Notes: a model not told the origin generated them from the sequence alone. A DNA stretch of 64,000 bases from Collinsella sp. (GCA_019414055.1 DXMV01000026.1:22380-86379); one strand, 5' to 3'. Counted from the first letter of the stretch, positions 1-8,322 are shown. Numbers and translations are program-made.

Positions 1-1491
1 GTACTCGGCAGCCAAGCGGTTTGCCACGCGCTCGCCCAACTCAAAGAAATCGCCAAGCGCGAGCACGGCCACGTCGCGACCCTGGCGCACCACGTTGTAA
101 TGAACGGCGCCGTAATCGGCGCCCTCGGCAGGCGCCAGATCGGGGCGGCTTACCAGGCCAATGCCCGGTACGCGGATCGCCACGGGATGCTCGCGGTGGT
201 CGAGCGACCAGCTCAGCATGGACAGATATTCCTCCATGCAGGCAGGTGCAAGGTAGTGCATATTGGGAAGACCGCCCAGCATGGAAATATCAAAGAACGA
301 GAGGTGCGTCTCGGATGTGGTGCCAAAGATCGACGCGCCAAATACCAAGATGGTTGCGGGGGCGTCGTTGAGGCACAGGTCGTGCCACAACTCATCATAG
401 GCGCGCTGCAAAAACGTGCCGTACACACCAAAGACTGGCTTGGCGCCCGAGCGCGCAAGCGCGGTGGCAAAGGTCACGGCGTGTTCCTCGGCAATGCCCA
501 CGTCGACAAACTGCTTGCCTGCCGCGGCGCGAAGCTCGGGTGTAAAGCCCATGATGTAGGGCGTGGCAGCCGTGATGCCCACAACCTGCGGATCGCGCTC
601 GATGGCAGCGCTCAGGGCCTCGCCCGTAATATCGGCATAGGTGCGCGGTGCGGGCTCGCTCGGATGGCCCGGGCAGAGCTTGCGCCCAGTTGCCATGTCA
701 AACGGACCCACGTGGTGCCAGCGCTCGGGGTCGCTCTGGGCCGGCTCAAAGCCCTTACCCTTGGCGGTGGAGACGTGCAGCACGATGGGATGATTGATAT
801 CGCGCAGCTCCTGCAACGCGTCGACCAGGGCCAACACATCGTTGCCGGCGTCCAGATAGCGGTAGTCGAGTCCCATGGCGCGGAAAACGTTGCGCTCGCA
901 GGTGCCGTTGCTGGCGCGCAGCTCGGCCAGATTGCGATACAGGCCGCCATGGTTCTCGGCAATGGACTGGTCATTGTCATTGACGATGATGATCAGGTTG
1001 CTGTCGAGATCGGCGGCATTGTTAAAGCCCTCAAACGCCAGGCCGCCCGAAAGCGATCCGTCGCCAATGATGGTAATGACGTTGTAGATGTCGCCCGCCA
1101 GATCGCGGGCGTGTGCCAAGCCGCAGCCCAGGCTCACCGATGTGGAGGTGTGGCCCATGGCGAACAGGTCGTGCTCGGACTCGTCGGGATTGGCAAAGCC
1201 AGAAGCCTCACCATAACGCTCCGGATCGATATAAGTGTACGCACGCCCAGTCAGCGCCTTGTGGGCGTAGGTCTGGTGCGAAACGTCAAAGACAATCTTG
1301 TCGATGGGGGAGTTAAACACGCGATGGAGCGCGACCGTAAGCTCAACGACGCCCAGGTTGGGGGCAACGTGCCCGCCGACGGCGGCGGAGCTTTCGAGGA
1401 TGGCGTGGCGGATCTCGCCGCAGAGCAGCGGAAGCTCGGCGCGATCGAGAGCCTTGACGTCCTCGGGCGTTGTCGTTTGCGTAAGCAGCAT
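1..1491 (-). CDS. dxs: 1-deoxy-D-xylulose-5-phosphate synthase-like (5' part)
   Basis: Thiamine-diphosphate enzyme that would condense pyruvate and glyceraldehyde-3-phosphate, the entry step of the MEP isoprenoid pathway. The 497 visible residues start MLLTQTTTPEDVK and carry GGHVAPNLGVVELTVALH, a DVSHQTYAHK segment, SEHDLFAMGHTSTS, the ThDP motif GDGSLSGG (about 143-150) with Asn 157, and the pyrimidine-domain motif GIAEEHAVTFA. The C-terminal domain runs off the left edge. The segment between the first and second domains is about 100 residues shorter than in classical DXS, and the usual DGHD motif reads DAGND, so a shorter DXS-like or transketolase-like paralogue is possible. The start at 1491 has a GGAG about 12 bases upstream. 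ispE at 59213 shows that the pathway is otherwise present. Confidence 0.8.
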   Translation of the reverse strand, partial: MLLTQTTTPEDVKALDRAELPLLCGEIRHAILESSAAVGGHVAPNLGVVELTVALHRVFNSPIDKIVFDVSHQTYAHKALTGRAYTYIDPERYGEASGFANPDESEHDLFAMGHTSTSVSLGCGLAHARDLAGDIYNVITIIGDGSLSGGLAFEGFNNAADLDSNLIIIVNDNDQSIAENHGGLYRNLAELRASNGTCERNVFRAMGLDYRYLDAGNDVLALVDALQELRDINHPIVLHVSTAKGKGFEPAQSDPERWHHVGPFDMATGRKLCPGHPSEPAPRTYADITGEALSAAIERDPQVVGITAATPYIMGFTPELRAAAGKQFVDVGIAEEHAVTFATALARSGAKPVFGVYGTFLQRAYDELWHDLCLNDAPATILVFGASIFGTTSETHLSFFDISMLGGLPNMHYLAPACMEEYLSMLSWSLDHREHPVAIRVPGIGLVSRPDLAPAEGADYGAVHYNVVRQGRDVAVLALGDFFELGERVANRLAAEY

Positions 1492-1719
1492 CGTTGTGGG
1501 TTACTCCATGCGAATCGTGCGCCGGCACTCCCTCGGCCGGCACAATTGCACAAGACAGTCTCGCACATTTTGGCGTTTGATATGTGACGGCGGCGCGGTA
1601 ATTCGCCAACTGGTGGGGCAAAACGTTTTGTCCGATGCCATACTGGTAAATTCGATGATGATTTTATTCATTGCGTGCAGGCTGTGGCTTGCCGCCGAGC
1701 GCCGCCGGAAGGAGGCCGC

Positions 1720-2256
1720 ATGTCCGATACCGTTCGTGCCGAGAAAATCGCGTGCGAAGTAGACCATGCTGCCCGTCAACTGGCACAGGCGGGCCGTCTG
1801 GACCTGACGCGCGAGTTTATCCAGCATGGCGATGTGACGGTGTATGCGCATGTGACCTCGGTGGCGCGGGCAAGTCTGTCATTTGCCGAGCGCTTGGGCC
1901 GTGCTGGCATTTCGGTCGACCGCGCCTCGCTGCTGCGCGGGGCCCTGCTGCACGATTACTTTCTCTATGACTGGCACGATCCCGACCCAAGCCATCGACT
2001 GCATGGCTTTCGTCACCCGTTTTTTGCCCTGGCGCGTGCGGAGGAAGATTTTGAGCTGACGCCGCGCGAGCGGAATATTATCGTACGGCATATGTTTCCG
2101 CTGGTACCGGTGCCGCCGACGTGTCGTGAGGCATGGATTGTGTGCCTGGCGGATAAATGGTGCGCACTGCGCGAGACGGTCGCCGGCCGTCTGCGGCGCA
2201 AGGACGAGGCGGACGATGACGTGAGCAGCGAATCGAACGAAAAGAGGAGAGGGTAG
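1720..2256 (+). CDS. HD-domain phosphohydrolase-like protein
   Basis: A 178-residue soluble protein with an HD-type metal site: LLHDYFLYDW carries the His-Asp pair, followed by HRLHGFRHPFFAL and VRHMFPLVPVPP with further histidines, and LADKWCALRE near the end. This pattern is typical of small HD hydrolases acting on nucleotides or phosphoesters; the substrate cannot be told from sequence. ATG 1720 was chosen over the in-frame start at 1675 because GGAAGGAGG lies 6 bases upstream. The next gene starts 3 bases after the stop and its ribosome binding site lies inside this gene, so the two are probably co-translated. Confidence 0.75.
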   Translation: MSDTVRAEKIACEVDHAARQLAQAGRLDLTREFIQHGDVTVYAHVTSVARASLSFAERLGRAGISVDRASLLRGALLHDYFLYDWHDPDPSHRLHGFRHPFFALARAEEDFELTPRERNIIVRHMFPLVPVPPTCREAWIVCLADKWCALRETVAGRLRRKDEADDDVSSESNEKRRG

Positions 2257-2259
2257 ACG

Positions 2260-3279
2260 GTGGGAACCGCGATCGACATGGCATTTGACGGCGCGACGCT
2301 TGCCGCCTGTCCACTCTCGGCACTGGTGCTCTCGTTTGCCTTTTACGGGTTTTGCGGCTGGGCGTGGGAGTCGACGGTTTGCGCCATGCTCAATCACGGA
2401 CGATTTGCCAACAGTGGCTTTTTGCTGGGGCCGTGTTGCCCTATCTATGGTGTGGGCGGCATAGCCTGCTGGCTTTTGCTGCGCGGGATTCCGGATGCCT
2501 CGAGCCAGTTTGTTGCCGCGGCGCTCGTATGCAGCTTGATTGAGTACAGCGTAGGCGTGTTGTTGGAAAAAACAACAGGCGCGCGCTTTTGGGATTACTC
2601 GCATCTGCCGTTTAACCTGCACGGACGCATCTGCCTGTACTGGGCCTGCGCGTTTGGCCTGGGTGCGCTGTGCATTTGCCGTTTAGTGGAGCCGGCATTG
2701 CTGGGGCTGCTTGGCCATCTGCCGGTGCTGATTGTGCGGCTGTCCGCCTTTATCGTCGCGGTCGCGATGATGGTCGATGCGGTGTGCTCGTTGGCCAGCT
2801 GGCGCCGCCTGTCCGATGAGCTGGAGCGTGTGCGTGCCGACCTTGCCGACCGCATCAATGAGTCGCTTGCCGATGCCTCCGACTCTATGCTCGAACGTAT
2901 TCCCGATTCGGCGATCGATTCGGTGGCGCAGACGCATATCCGCGGTCGTGCCGTTAACGCGTGGCTGGCGGAGCTGGGCGACGCGGCACTCGATGCCCTG
3001 CGTGAGAAGGCTTCGATGCCGACGTTTATCGCGGATGGTGCTCGCGGCCTGGCGCTCGCTGCCCGCCGCGTGGCCGATGCCGCGCCGAGCATGCCGCGTC
3101 CGTCGCTCAGTCGTCGCCTTGCCGGAAAGCGCATGAGCCGTCCGGTGCCGAGCGTGTCGCTCAGCCGTCGCGACCTACGCTTCTTTAACGCCTTCCCGCG
3201 TCTGCGCATCAATCGCTACGAAGGCGTCATCCGAGCTACCGACCTCCGCGACCGAGCCCGCGAGCTGTTCCGGCGCTAG
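2260..3279 (+). CDS. PF06541-type membrane protein (putative ABC-transporter type IV family)
   Basis: A 339-residue protein. The N-terminal half has about five membrane helices with the family-like motifs FYGFCGWAWEST, GFLLGPCCPIYGVG and RFWDYSHLPFNLHGRICLYW, which match the CmpB/DUF1113 family often annotated as a putative ABC permease. The C-terminal half (from about residue 180) is soluble and helical, rich in Asp, Ala and Arg (LERVRADLADRINESLAD), and ends in a basic tail. The GTG start at 2260 follows AGGAGAGG at good spacing; ATG 2278 is the alternative. It is coupled to the HD gene upstream, a pairing that suggests shared function, but neither role is known. Confidence 0.7.
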   Translation: MGTAIDMAFDGATLAACPLSALVLSFAFYGFCGWAWESTVCAMLNHGRFANSGFLLGPCCPIYGVGGIACWLLLRGIPDASSQFVAAALVCSLIEYSVGVLLEKTTGARFWDYSHLPFNLHGRICLYWACAFGLGALCICRLVEPALLGLLGHLPVLIVRLSAFIVAVAMMVDAVCSLASWRRLSDELERVRADLADRINESLADASDSMLERIPDSAIDSVAQTHIRGRAVNAWLAELGDAALDALREKASMPTFIADGARGLALAARRVADAAPSMPRPSLSRRLAGKRMSRPVPSVSLSRRDLRFFNAFPRLRINRYEGVIRATDLRDRARELFRR

Positions 3280-3477
3280 CTGGGACGAGGCCAAGCGCGC
3301 CCTTCTCGTTCGCACGTTTCCCGTTCGTTTCGCGCCCGTTGCCGCGCCGTTTCCAAGATTGCGGCACCGTTTCCATTCGACAACGCAGCGTTTAACAACG
3401 CCGTATCTGGTCTACACCAGTTGCCTCTCGGCCGCATTATGGGCGCCGACAACGTTCATGCGACCAAGGGGGAGTGA

Positions 3478-4755
3478 ATGTACGATACGGGATCGACAAC
3501 GTTTATGCTCATCTGCACCATGCTCGTGTTTTTAATGACACCGGGCCTGGCATTTTTCTATGGCGGCCTGTCCAGGCGCAAAAATGTCATCAACACCATG
3601 CTTATGTGCTTTGGTGCCATTGGCCTGGTTGGTGTGCTGTGGATTGTCGCCGGCTGGTCGCTGGCCTACGGTGGCGACGGCTCCAGTCCGTTTATTGGAG
3701 GCCTTGACCAGCTGCTGTGCCTGCCGGTGCTCCACCAGGTGCTGCAGGCGGCCGAGGGCAATGCTGTGGACGGTGCCGTCTACCCTCAGATCATCAACAT
3801 CGCCTTCCAGATGGCGTTTGCCATGATCACCGCCGCTATCGTCACGGGCAGCCTGGCCGGTCGCGTTAAGTTTGGTGCCATGACGGCCTTCCTGGGCATT
3901 TGGCTGCTTGTGGTCTATGCGCCGCTCGCCCACATGGTTTGGGGCGGCGATGGCTCCTTTATCGGCGACATCATCGGCGCACTCGACTTTGCTGGCGGCG
4001 ACGTGGTGCACATTTCGTCTGGTCTTACCGGCCTGGTCCTCTGCTTAATGCTCGGCCGTCGTCGCGGTTTTGGCATGGTGAGCTATCGTCCGCATAACGT
4101 ACCGTTTGTGGCGCTGGGCGCCGGCCTGCTTTGGTTTGGCTGGTTTGGCTTTAACGGCGGCAGCGAGTTTAAGGCCGACGCCGTGGCGGCACTCGCCATC
4201 CTCAACACCGTGACGGCCAGCGCGGCAGGCATGGTCTCGTGGCTTGCCGTCGAGCGCGTGCACACCGGTCGCCCCACGCTGGTGGGTGCCAGCACCGGTC
4301 TGGTTGCGGGCCTTGTGGTGGTCACGCCGGGCGCGGGCTTTGTCGAGCCGTGGGCAGCGTTGGTCATGGGCCTGATCGTATCGCCCGTCTGCTACCTGGC
4401 CATCAGCCATCTTAAGACCAAGTTCGGCTACGACGACGCGCTCGACGCGTTTGGCTGCCACGGCATTGGCGGCATCTTGGGTGGCGTGCTCACGGGTCTG
4501 TTCTGCGTGCCGGGGCTTTCGTGGACCGGTAAGGGCGGCCTATTCTACACGGGCGACGTGTCGCTGCTCATCTCGCAGGTCCTGGGCATTGTGGTGACGG
4601 TCGCTATTGTGCTGGTGCTCGACTTGGTGATCGCCGCGGTGGTCAAGGCGCTGTTCCACGGTAGCCTGCGCGTGGACGAGGCTGACGAGGCGCTGGGCCT
4701 GGATGCGAGTCAACACGGCGAGAGCGCGTATCCTTCGTTCTCCGGACTCGATTAG
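3478..4755 (+). CDS. amt: Ammonium transporter (Amt/Rh family)
   Basis: A 425-residue integral membrane channel for ammonium/ammonia with about 11 helices. It begins almost directly in TM1 (TTFMLICTMLVFLMTPGLAFFYGG), so no cleaved signal is visible. Family hallmarks are FFYGGLSRRKN, the pore twin-histidine site at about residues 177 (GGDVVHISSG) and 328 (DAFGCHGIGGILGG), and WFGWFGFNGGS. GGGGGAG precedes ATG 3478. glnK lies 156 bases downstream, the classical amt-glnK pairing in which PII plugs the transporter when nitrogen is sufficient. Between them lies a 110-bp palindrome. No nitrogen-regulator site was identified upstream. Confidence 0.97.
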   Translation: MYDTGSTTFMLICTMLVFLMTPGLAFFYGGLSRRKNVINTMLMCFGAIGLVGVLWIVAGWSLAYGGDGSSPFIGGLDQLLCLPVLHQVLQAAEGNAVDGAVYPQIINIAFQMAFAMITAAIVTGSLAGRVKFGAMTAFLGIWLLVVYAPLAHMVWGGDGSFIGDIIGALDFAGGDVVHISSGLTGLVLCLMLGRRRGFGMVSYRPHNVPFVALGAGLLWFGWFGFNGGSEFKADAVAALAILNTVTASAAGMVSWLAVERVHTGRPTLVGASTGLVAGLVVVTPGAGFVEPWAALVMGLIVSPVCYLAISHLKTKFGYDDALDAFGCHGIGGILGGVLTGLFCVPGLSWTGKGGLFYTGDVSLLISQVLGIVVTVAIVLVLDLVIAAVVKALFHGSLRVDEADEALGLDASQHGESAYPSFSGLD

Positions 4756-4756
4756 C

Positions 4757-4866
4757 GGCACGGCTTTCCCAGGCACCCGACCTTGCCCCTCAAACCGTCG
4801 CTTGCGTACCGAAGTACGCGGCGCTCCTCTTTCGGGGCAATCTCGGGCACCTGGAAAACCCGTGCC
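4757..4866. repeat. 110-bp imperfect palindrome between amt and glnK
   Basis: Two 33-nt arms (4757-4789 and 4834-4866) are inverted copies with 27 matching positions, beginning GGCACGG and ending TTGCCCC. The centre holds a perfect small hairpin, GCGTAC-CGAA-GTACGC (4804-4819). Transcribed, it would form one long stem-loop starting right after the amt stop codon. There is no T-run, so it is not a standard terminator. It may protect or process the amt-glnK messenger, or be a MITE-like insertion. Confidence 0.85.
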
Positions 4867-4911
4867 ACATGAATGGGCGGTTCATTTCTTTATTAAAGAG
4901 AGGAATTCATT

Positions 4912-5250
4912 ATGAAAAAGATCACGGCTATTGTCCGTCAGAAAAAGCTTGAGGTTCTTAAAGATGCGCTGTTTGCTGCTGATGTTCGCGGTATGACTAT
5001 CAACCAGGTGCAGGGCTGCGGCGCGCAGCATGGCTGGAAGGAATACGTGCGCGGCAACGAGCTGCTCGTCAACACGATCCCCAAGGTGCAGTTCACCCTC
5101 ATCTGCGCCGACGAGCATGTCGACGGTATCGTTGACATTATCTGCAGCGCCGCTCGCACCGGTGCCGTCGGCGACGGCAAGATTTGGGTCGAGCCGGTCG
5201 AGGAGGTTATCCGCATCCGTACCGGCGAACACGGCCCGGCCGCGGTGTAG
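4912..5250 (+). CDS. glnK: PII nitrogen regulatory protein
   Basis: A 112-residue PII protein that senses ATP/ADP and 2-oxoglutarate and controls the neighbouring Amt. It aligns without gaps to E. coli GlnB: MKKITAIVRQKKLEVLKDAL, GMTINQVQG, then the T-loop AQHGWKEYVRGNELLVN, IPKV, and the C-terminal ATP-site motif TGAVGDGKIWV with VIRIRTGE. In the T-loop, position 51, the tyrosine that is uridylylated or adenylylated in many bacteria, is leucine, and the tyrosine at 46 has moved to 45. Modification at the usual site is therefore impossible and control should be by ligand binding alone. ATG 4912 is preceded by AGAGAGGAA. Confidence 0.97.
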   Translation: MKKITAIVRQKKLEVLKDALFAADVRGMTINQVQGCGAQHGWKEYVRGNELLVNTIPKVQFTLICADEHVDGIVDIICSAARTGAVGDGKIWVEPVEEVIRIRTGEHGPAAV

Positions 5251-5324
5251 GGCCGGCCGCCTGTCATCTGCAACGTTAAAATACTGCAGTGAGGTATAAG
5301 GCTTGTGTTGCGGATGGACGGATT

Positions 5325-5987
5325 ATGGGGCGTAATAAATATCCCGAGGAGACGGTCGCGAAGATTCTCGACGCGGCACTGGAGCTATTCTGTGCACAGG
5401 GTTATGAGGGGACGAGCATTCAAGATATCGTTGACCGTCTCGATGGCATGACCAAGGGCGCTGTCTATCATCACTTCAAGAGCAAAGAAGAGATTTTCAA
5501 CGCCGCGTTTGATCGGGCGATGACTCCGATTGTTGAGCACCGTCGCTCGATGCTTGGCGTCGGTAATATGACCGGCGCCCAAAAGCTAAAAAGGCTGTAC
5601 GCGCCCGAGTCTGTCGTTCCACAAATTGAGCTATGGGCACGCATGCATCCTGCGGCGGATCCGGTAAAAAGCTCGCGTCTGCTGGCGATGCAGTACCAGG
5701 GCTCGTTTGACGAGTCGGCCGATGGCTGTCTCTTGCCAGTGATCGAGGAGGGCATCGACGACGGCTCCATTGCGTGCGAATGCCCGCGCGAAGCGGCGGA
5801 GGCCGTATCGTTGTTGGCGAATCTTTGGCTGCTGCCATTGTTCCGTCCGCTCGAGCCCAAGGAGCGAATGCTCGCTCGCGCTCAATGTTTGGCGCAGATG
5901 GCCTCTGCGGTGGGACTCGATTTGGGCGAGGAAGTGCTCCAGACAACGGCACGGATTTGGGACGTATGGGACCGTGCCGGGTGGTAA
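5325..5987 (+). CDS. TetR/AcrR-family transcriptional regulator
   Basis: A 220-residue repressor-type protein with an N-terminal TetR helix-turn-helix (residues about 5-55: ILDAALELFCAQGYEGTSIQ, GAVYHHFKSKEEIF) and a C-terminal ligand domain that is not assignable. The start MGRNKYPEE at 5325 was chosen because it gives the normal TetR N-terminus; a GTG at 5289 would add 12 residues of no obvious family character. A terminator follows at 6021. Two matching inverted repeats, one just after this gene and one overlapping the start region of the MFS gene, are its likely operators, so it probably represses the exporter and may affect its own messenger. Confidence 0.9.
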   Translation: MGRNKYPEETVAKILDAALELFCAQGYEGTSIQDIVDRLDGMTKGAVYHHFKSKEEIFNAAFDRAMTPIVEHRRSMLGVGNMTGAQKLKRLYAPESVVPQIELWARMHPAADPVKSSRLLAMQYQGSFDESADGCLLPVIEEGIDDGSIACECPREAAEAVSLLANLWLLPLFRPLEPKERMLARAQCLAQMASAVGLDLGEEVLQTTARIWDVWDRAGW

Positions 5988-5988
5988 T

Positions 5989-6009
5989 ATAGATACTGAC
6001 GGTATGTAA
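5989..6009. promoter_or_regulatory. Candidate TetR operator, copy 1
   Basis: ATAGATAC-TGACG-GTATGTAA: 8-bp arms around a 5-bp spacer, just after the tetR stop. It shares the inner ATAC-N5-GTAT with the perfect copy at 6054-6074. Confidence 0.6.
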
Positions 6010-6020
6010 TTGATTTGAGA

Positions 6021-6042
6021 GGGCAGCTTCGGCTGCCCTTTT
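6021..6042 (+). terminator. Rho-independent terminator of the TetR gene
   Basis: Perfect 7-bp stem GGGCAGC-TTCG-GCTGCCC followed by TTTT, with a stable UUCG tetraloop. It separates tetR from the MFS gene. Confidence 0.9.
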
Positions 6043-6053
6043 CAAGTCGATAA

Positions 6054-6074
6054 ATACATACTAGCGGTATGTAT
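6054..6074. promoter_or_regulatory. Candidate TetR operator, copy 2
   Basis: ATACATAC-TAGCG-GTATGTAT is a perfect 8-bp inverted repeat with a 5-bp spacer. It ends 12 bases before the MFS start and just upstream of its ribosome binding site, a typical repressor position. Confidence 0.75.
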
Positions 6075-6086
6075 GGGGGAGGACTT

Positions 6087-7349
6087 ATGGCTGGGCTGAG
6101 AGACGTCAGCGTCTTGTTGGAACCAAAAATGGTGCGGCCAATTAGGCTCACGGAGCTTCTTGTTGCGCAGCTGTGCACGTATTCGATGCTGTCGGCGCTG
6201 TGCTTTGCGTATCCGCTTTACTTGTTCGATTACAGTGGATCGTCAACGTTATATGGCGTCGTCGTGGCGACGGCATTCATACCCGGCGTACTCGCAACTC
6301 CGGTTGGCGGAATCTTGGCGGATAGGGGAAGACATCGCGAGGTCCTCGTGGCCCTTGGCATTGCTCTGATGACTGCATCGCTGCTGTCTATCCCCATGAA
6401 GCGCTCGTTGCCTCTTGCGGTCGTCGTAGTAGCGATACTTTGTGTTCAATATGGTGTTCAATCGCTGCTAAAGCCAATGCTCCAAATTGAGACGGTGCGT
6501 ATGGCGGGTGAAGAGAAGGTTGAGCGGGCCACTGCATTGGTTTCGCAGGTGACCATGGTGAGCAATATCTTGGGCCCTGTGGTCGGGACGGCAGTCTATG
6601 GGTGCTTTGGCATCGATACTCTTTGCACAACCGCGTCGGTGGCGTTTGCGATTTCAGCTCTCTTGTTTGGGGTCGCACTCAAGCAAAATGCCTCATCTGA
6701 CACGATGGGAGACGGCGCGACTCGTACGACATGCCGAAACGATTTTCGGGAGTCGATTCGGTATCTGTTGCAAAATGCATTATTGGTCGCTGTGATTTTG
6801 CTTGCGGCAGTTTTGAACCTTGCGTTGGTTGGGCTAACGATTGGCGCTCCCATTATTGTTACAAAGCATCTCGGCATGCAATCGTCCTGCGTTGGGATAG
6901 TTGAGGTGGCTATGGGCTTGGGTGGTCTTGCCGGCAGTGGCTTGGTCGGCATTTGGCCGCATCGTTTTTCTTTCAATGGCATATGTCGATATGTTGCGAT
7001 GATCTGTTTTGGAGTCGCACCGATCATTGTCACGCTACTGTTCGGCGCAGATGCATGCATGCTCACCGTGTTTGTGGTTGGTTCGGCATGGGTCATGGTG
7101 TGGGCGAGCATTGCGTCGGTTGAAATCATCGCGTTTGTTCAGCGGGCAGCGCCGACTGAGCTCTGCGGAAAAGTGCTTTCGGTCGTTTACATGGTCCTTT
7201 CCTGCGCAATACCTATCGGCCAATTGACGTACGGGGTTGCATATGATCGATGGACACCGGCGATTGTGTTCGCAGGTATGTTGGCGGTGCTGACGTTGAC
7301 GACGGCGCTGTTTTATCGGCTGAAAAGTCGCTTGTGGCGATTGCCTTAA
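6087..7349 (+). CDS. MFS transporter (drug-efflux type)
   Basis: A 420-residue major facilitator with about 12 hydrophobic segments. The loop after TM2 reads GGILADRGRHREVLV, a good match to the MFS A-motif GxLaDrxGrr. The N-half has LSALCFAYPLYLFDY; the central loop around residues 205-225 is polar and probably cytosolic. The substrate is unknown; the regulator next door suggests an inducible exporter. ATG 6087 was chosen over 6069 because GGGGGAGGA lies directly upstream and because 6069 falls inside the operator palindrome. Codon use is less GC-biased than in neighbouring genes (more A/T third positions), which fits acquisition by transfer. Confidence 0.88.
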   Translation: MAGLRDVSVLLEPKMVRPIRLTELLVAQLCTYSMLSALCFAYPLYLFDYSGSSTLYGVVVATAFIPGVLATPVGGILADRGRHREVLVALGIALMTASLLSIPMKRSLPLAVVVVAILCVQYGVQSLLKPMLQIETVRMAGEEKVERATALVSQVTMVSNILGPVVGTAVYGCFGIDTLCTTASVAFAISALLFGVALKQNASSDTMGDGATRTTCRNDFRESIRYLLQNALLVAVILLAAVLNLALVGLTIGAPIIVTKHLGMQSSCVGIVEVAMGLGGLAGSGLVGIWPHRFSFNGICRYVAMICFGVAPIIVTLLFGADACMLTVFVVGSAWVMVWASIASVEIIAFVQRAAPTELCGKVLSVVYMVLSCAIPIGQLTYGVAYDRWTPAIVFAGMLAVLTLTTALFYRLKSRLWRLP

Positions 7350-7410
7350 CGCGCTGGGGCACCGTGAATTTGTGAAGGCGGTGGTACGCCGCGCCGGGAC
7401 GGCATTGTTT

Positions 7411-7464
7411 GGGCGTGCCTCTCCTTCGTCTACAATATCGTGCAGACGAAGGAGAGGCATGCCC
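7411..7464. promoter_or_regulatory. 21-bp inverted repeat covering the HAD gene ribosome binding site
   Basis: Arms 7411-7431 and 7444-7464 are complementary at 20 of 21 positions, separated by 12 bases. The right arm contains the GAAGGAGAGG ribosome binding site and abuts ATG 7465. In a read-through RNA it would hide the site. A TACAAT box at 7431-7436 in the loop could be a -10 element, in which case a local transcript would lack the left arm and the repeat might instead be an operator. Confidence 0.7.
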
Positions 7465-8322
7465 ATGATCAAGATGTTTGCGAGTGACTTAGACGGAACG
7501 CTGCTGAACGCCCTGCACGAGGCGGACGGGACTATCCGCCGTGCCATTCGCGAGCTGACCGAGGCTGGCCTGCATGTGGTTCCCGCGACCGGGCGCTCGA
7601 CGTTGCCGATCGGCGAGCATGGCTTTACGGGCCTGGCGCTTGACGCCTGCTGCTCCAATGGCTCCATCGTGCGCGACAGCCATGGCGAGGTGCTCAAAAC
7701 CTGGACCATCGACCCACAGATCACTGAGGAGCTGCTCAAGGCGTTCCCGGACATTTGCTTTGATTGCTCCACGCCCGATGGCATGTTTTCGAGCGGTTCG
7801 TTCGAGATGCACCAGGCGGGCTTTAAAAAGGACAGTCCCATTAAGCGTATCGTGATGCGTGGCATGCGTGCGCGTGGCGGCTATCACGAGGAGCAGTATT
7901 TCGACCAGTCGATCGGTGACATCCTTCGCCACGATGTGTGCAAGATCAACTGCCGCGTAACCTCGCCCGAGCTGGAGCGCGACCTTAAGGCCTATCTTGC
8001 CGAGCGATCGGACCGCGTGGTCAACGCGCCGTTCGATCCGGTGATGTTCGAGATCACGGACGTGGCGTGCAACAAGGGCGAGAGTGTGGCCTGGCTGGCG
8101 GGCTACTACGGTATTGCCGAGGACGAGGTCGCGGTCTACGGCGACGGCGGCAACGACATCGCCATGCTCAAGCGTTTCCACCACAGCTACGCGACCAAAA
8201 ACGCTAGCGATGCAGCTAAGGCTGCCGCGAGCGCAACTATCGGCAGCTGCATGGTCCACGCCGTCCCCAAGCACATGCTCGCCACCATGCGCAAGCAGAA
8301 CTCCCGCACCATCATCGAATAA
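7465..8322 (+). CDS. HAD-superfamily Cof-type phosphatase
   Basis: A 285-residue Cof/YbiV-like HAD hydrolase that removes phosphate from sugar phosphates or similar small substrates. Motif I is FASDLDGTLLN (nucleophile Asp and acid Asp), motif II a Thr in VPATGRSTL, motif III the Lys of CNKGESVAWL, and motif IV VYGDGGNDIAML. The cap between motifs II and III is the large C2 type. ATG 7465 has good spacing to GGAGAGG; ATG 7459 is two codons longer but very close to that site. A stop-adjacent palindrome (8322-8352) overlaps the last base of the stop codon. Confidence 0.92.
   Translation: MIKMFASDLDGTLLNALHEADGTIRRAIRELTEAGLHVVPATGRSTLPIGEHGFTGLALDACCSNGSIVRDSHGEVLKTWTIDPQITEELLKAFPDICFDCSTPDGMFSSGSFEMHQAGFKKDSPIKRIVMRGMRARGGYHEEQYFDQSIGDILRHDVCKINCRVTSPELERDLKAYLAERSDRVVNAPFDPVMFEITDVACNKGESVAWLAGYYGIAEDEVAVYGDGGNDIAMLKRFHHSYATKNASDAAKAAASATIGSCMVHAVPKHMLATMRKQNSRTIIE

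Noticed and set aside
100..1587. A 495-codon plus-strand frame opposite the dxs-like gene
   Set aside because: Antisense of ThDP-enzyme codons; the minus strand carries the recognisable motifs.
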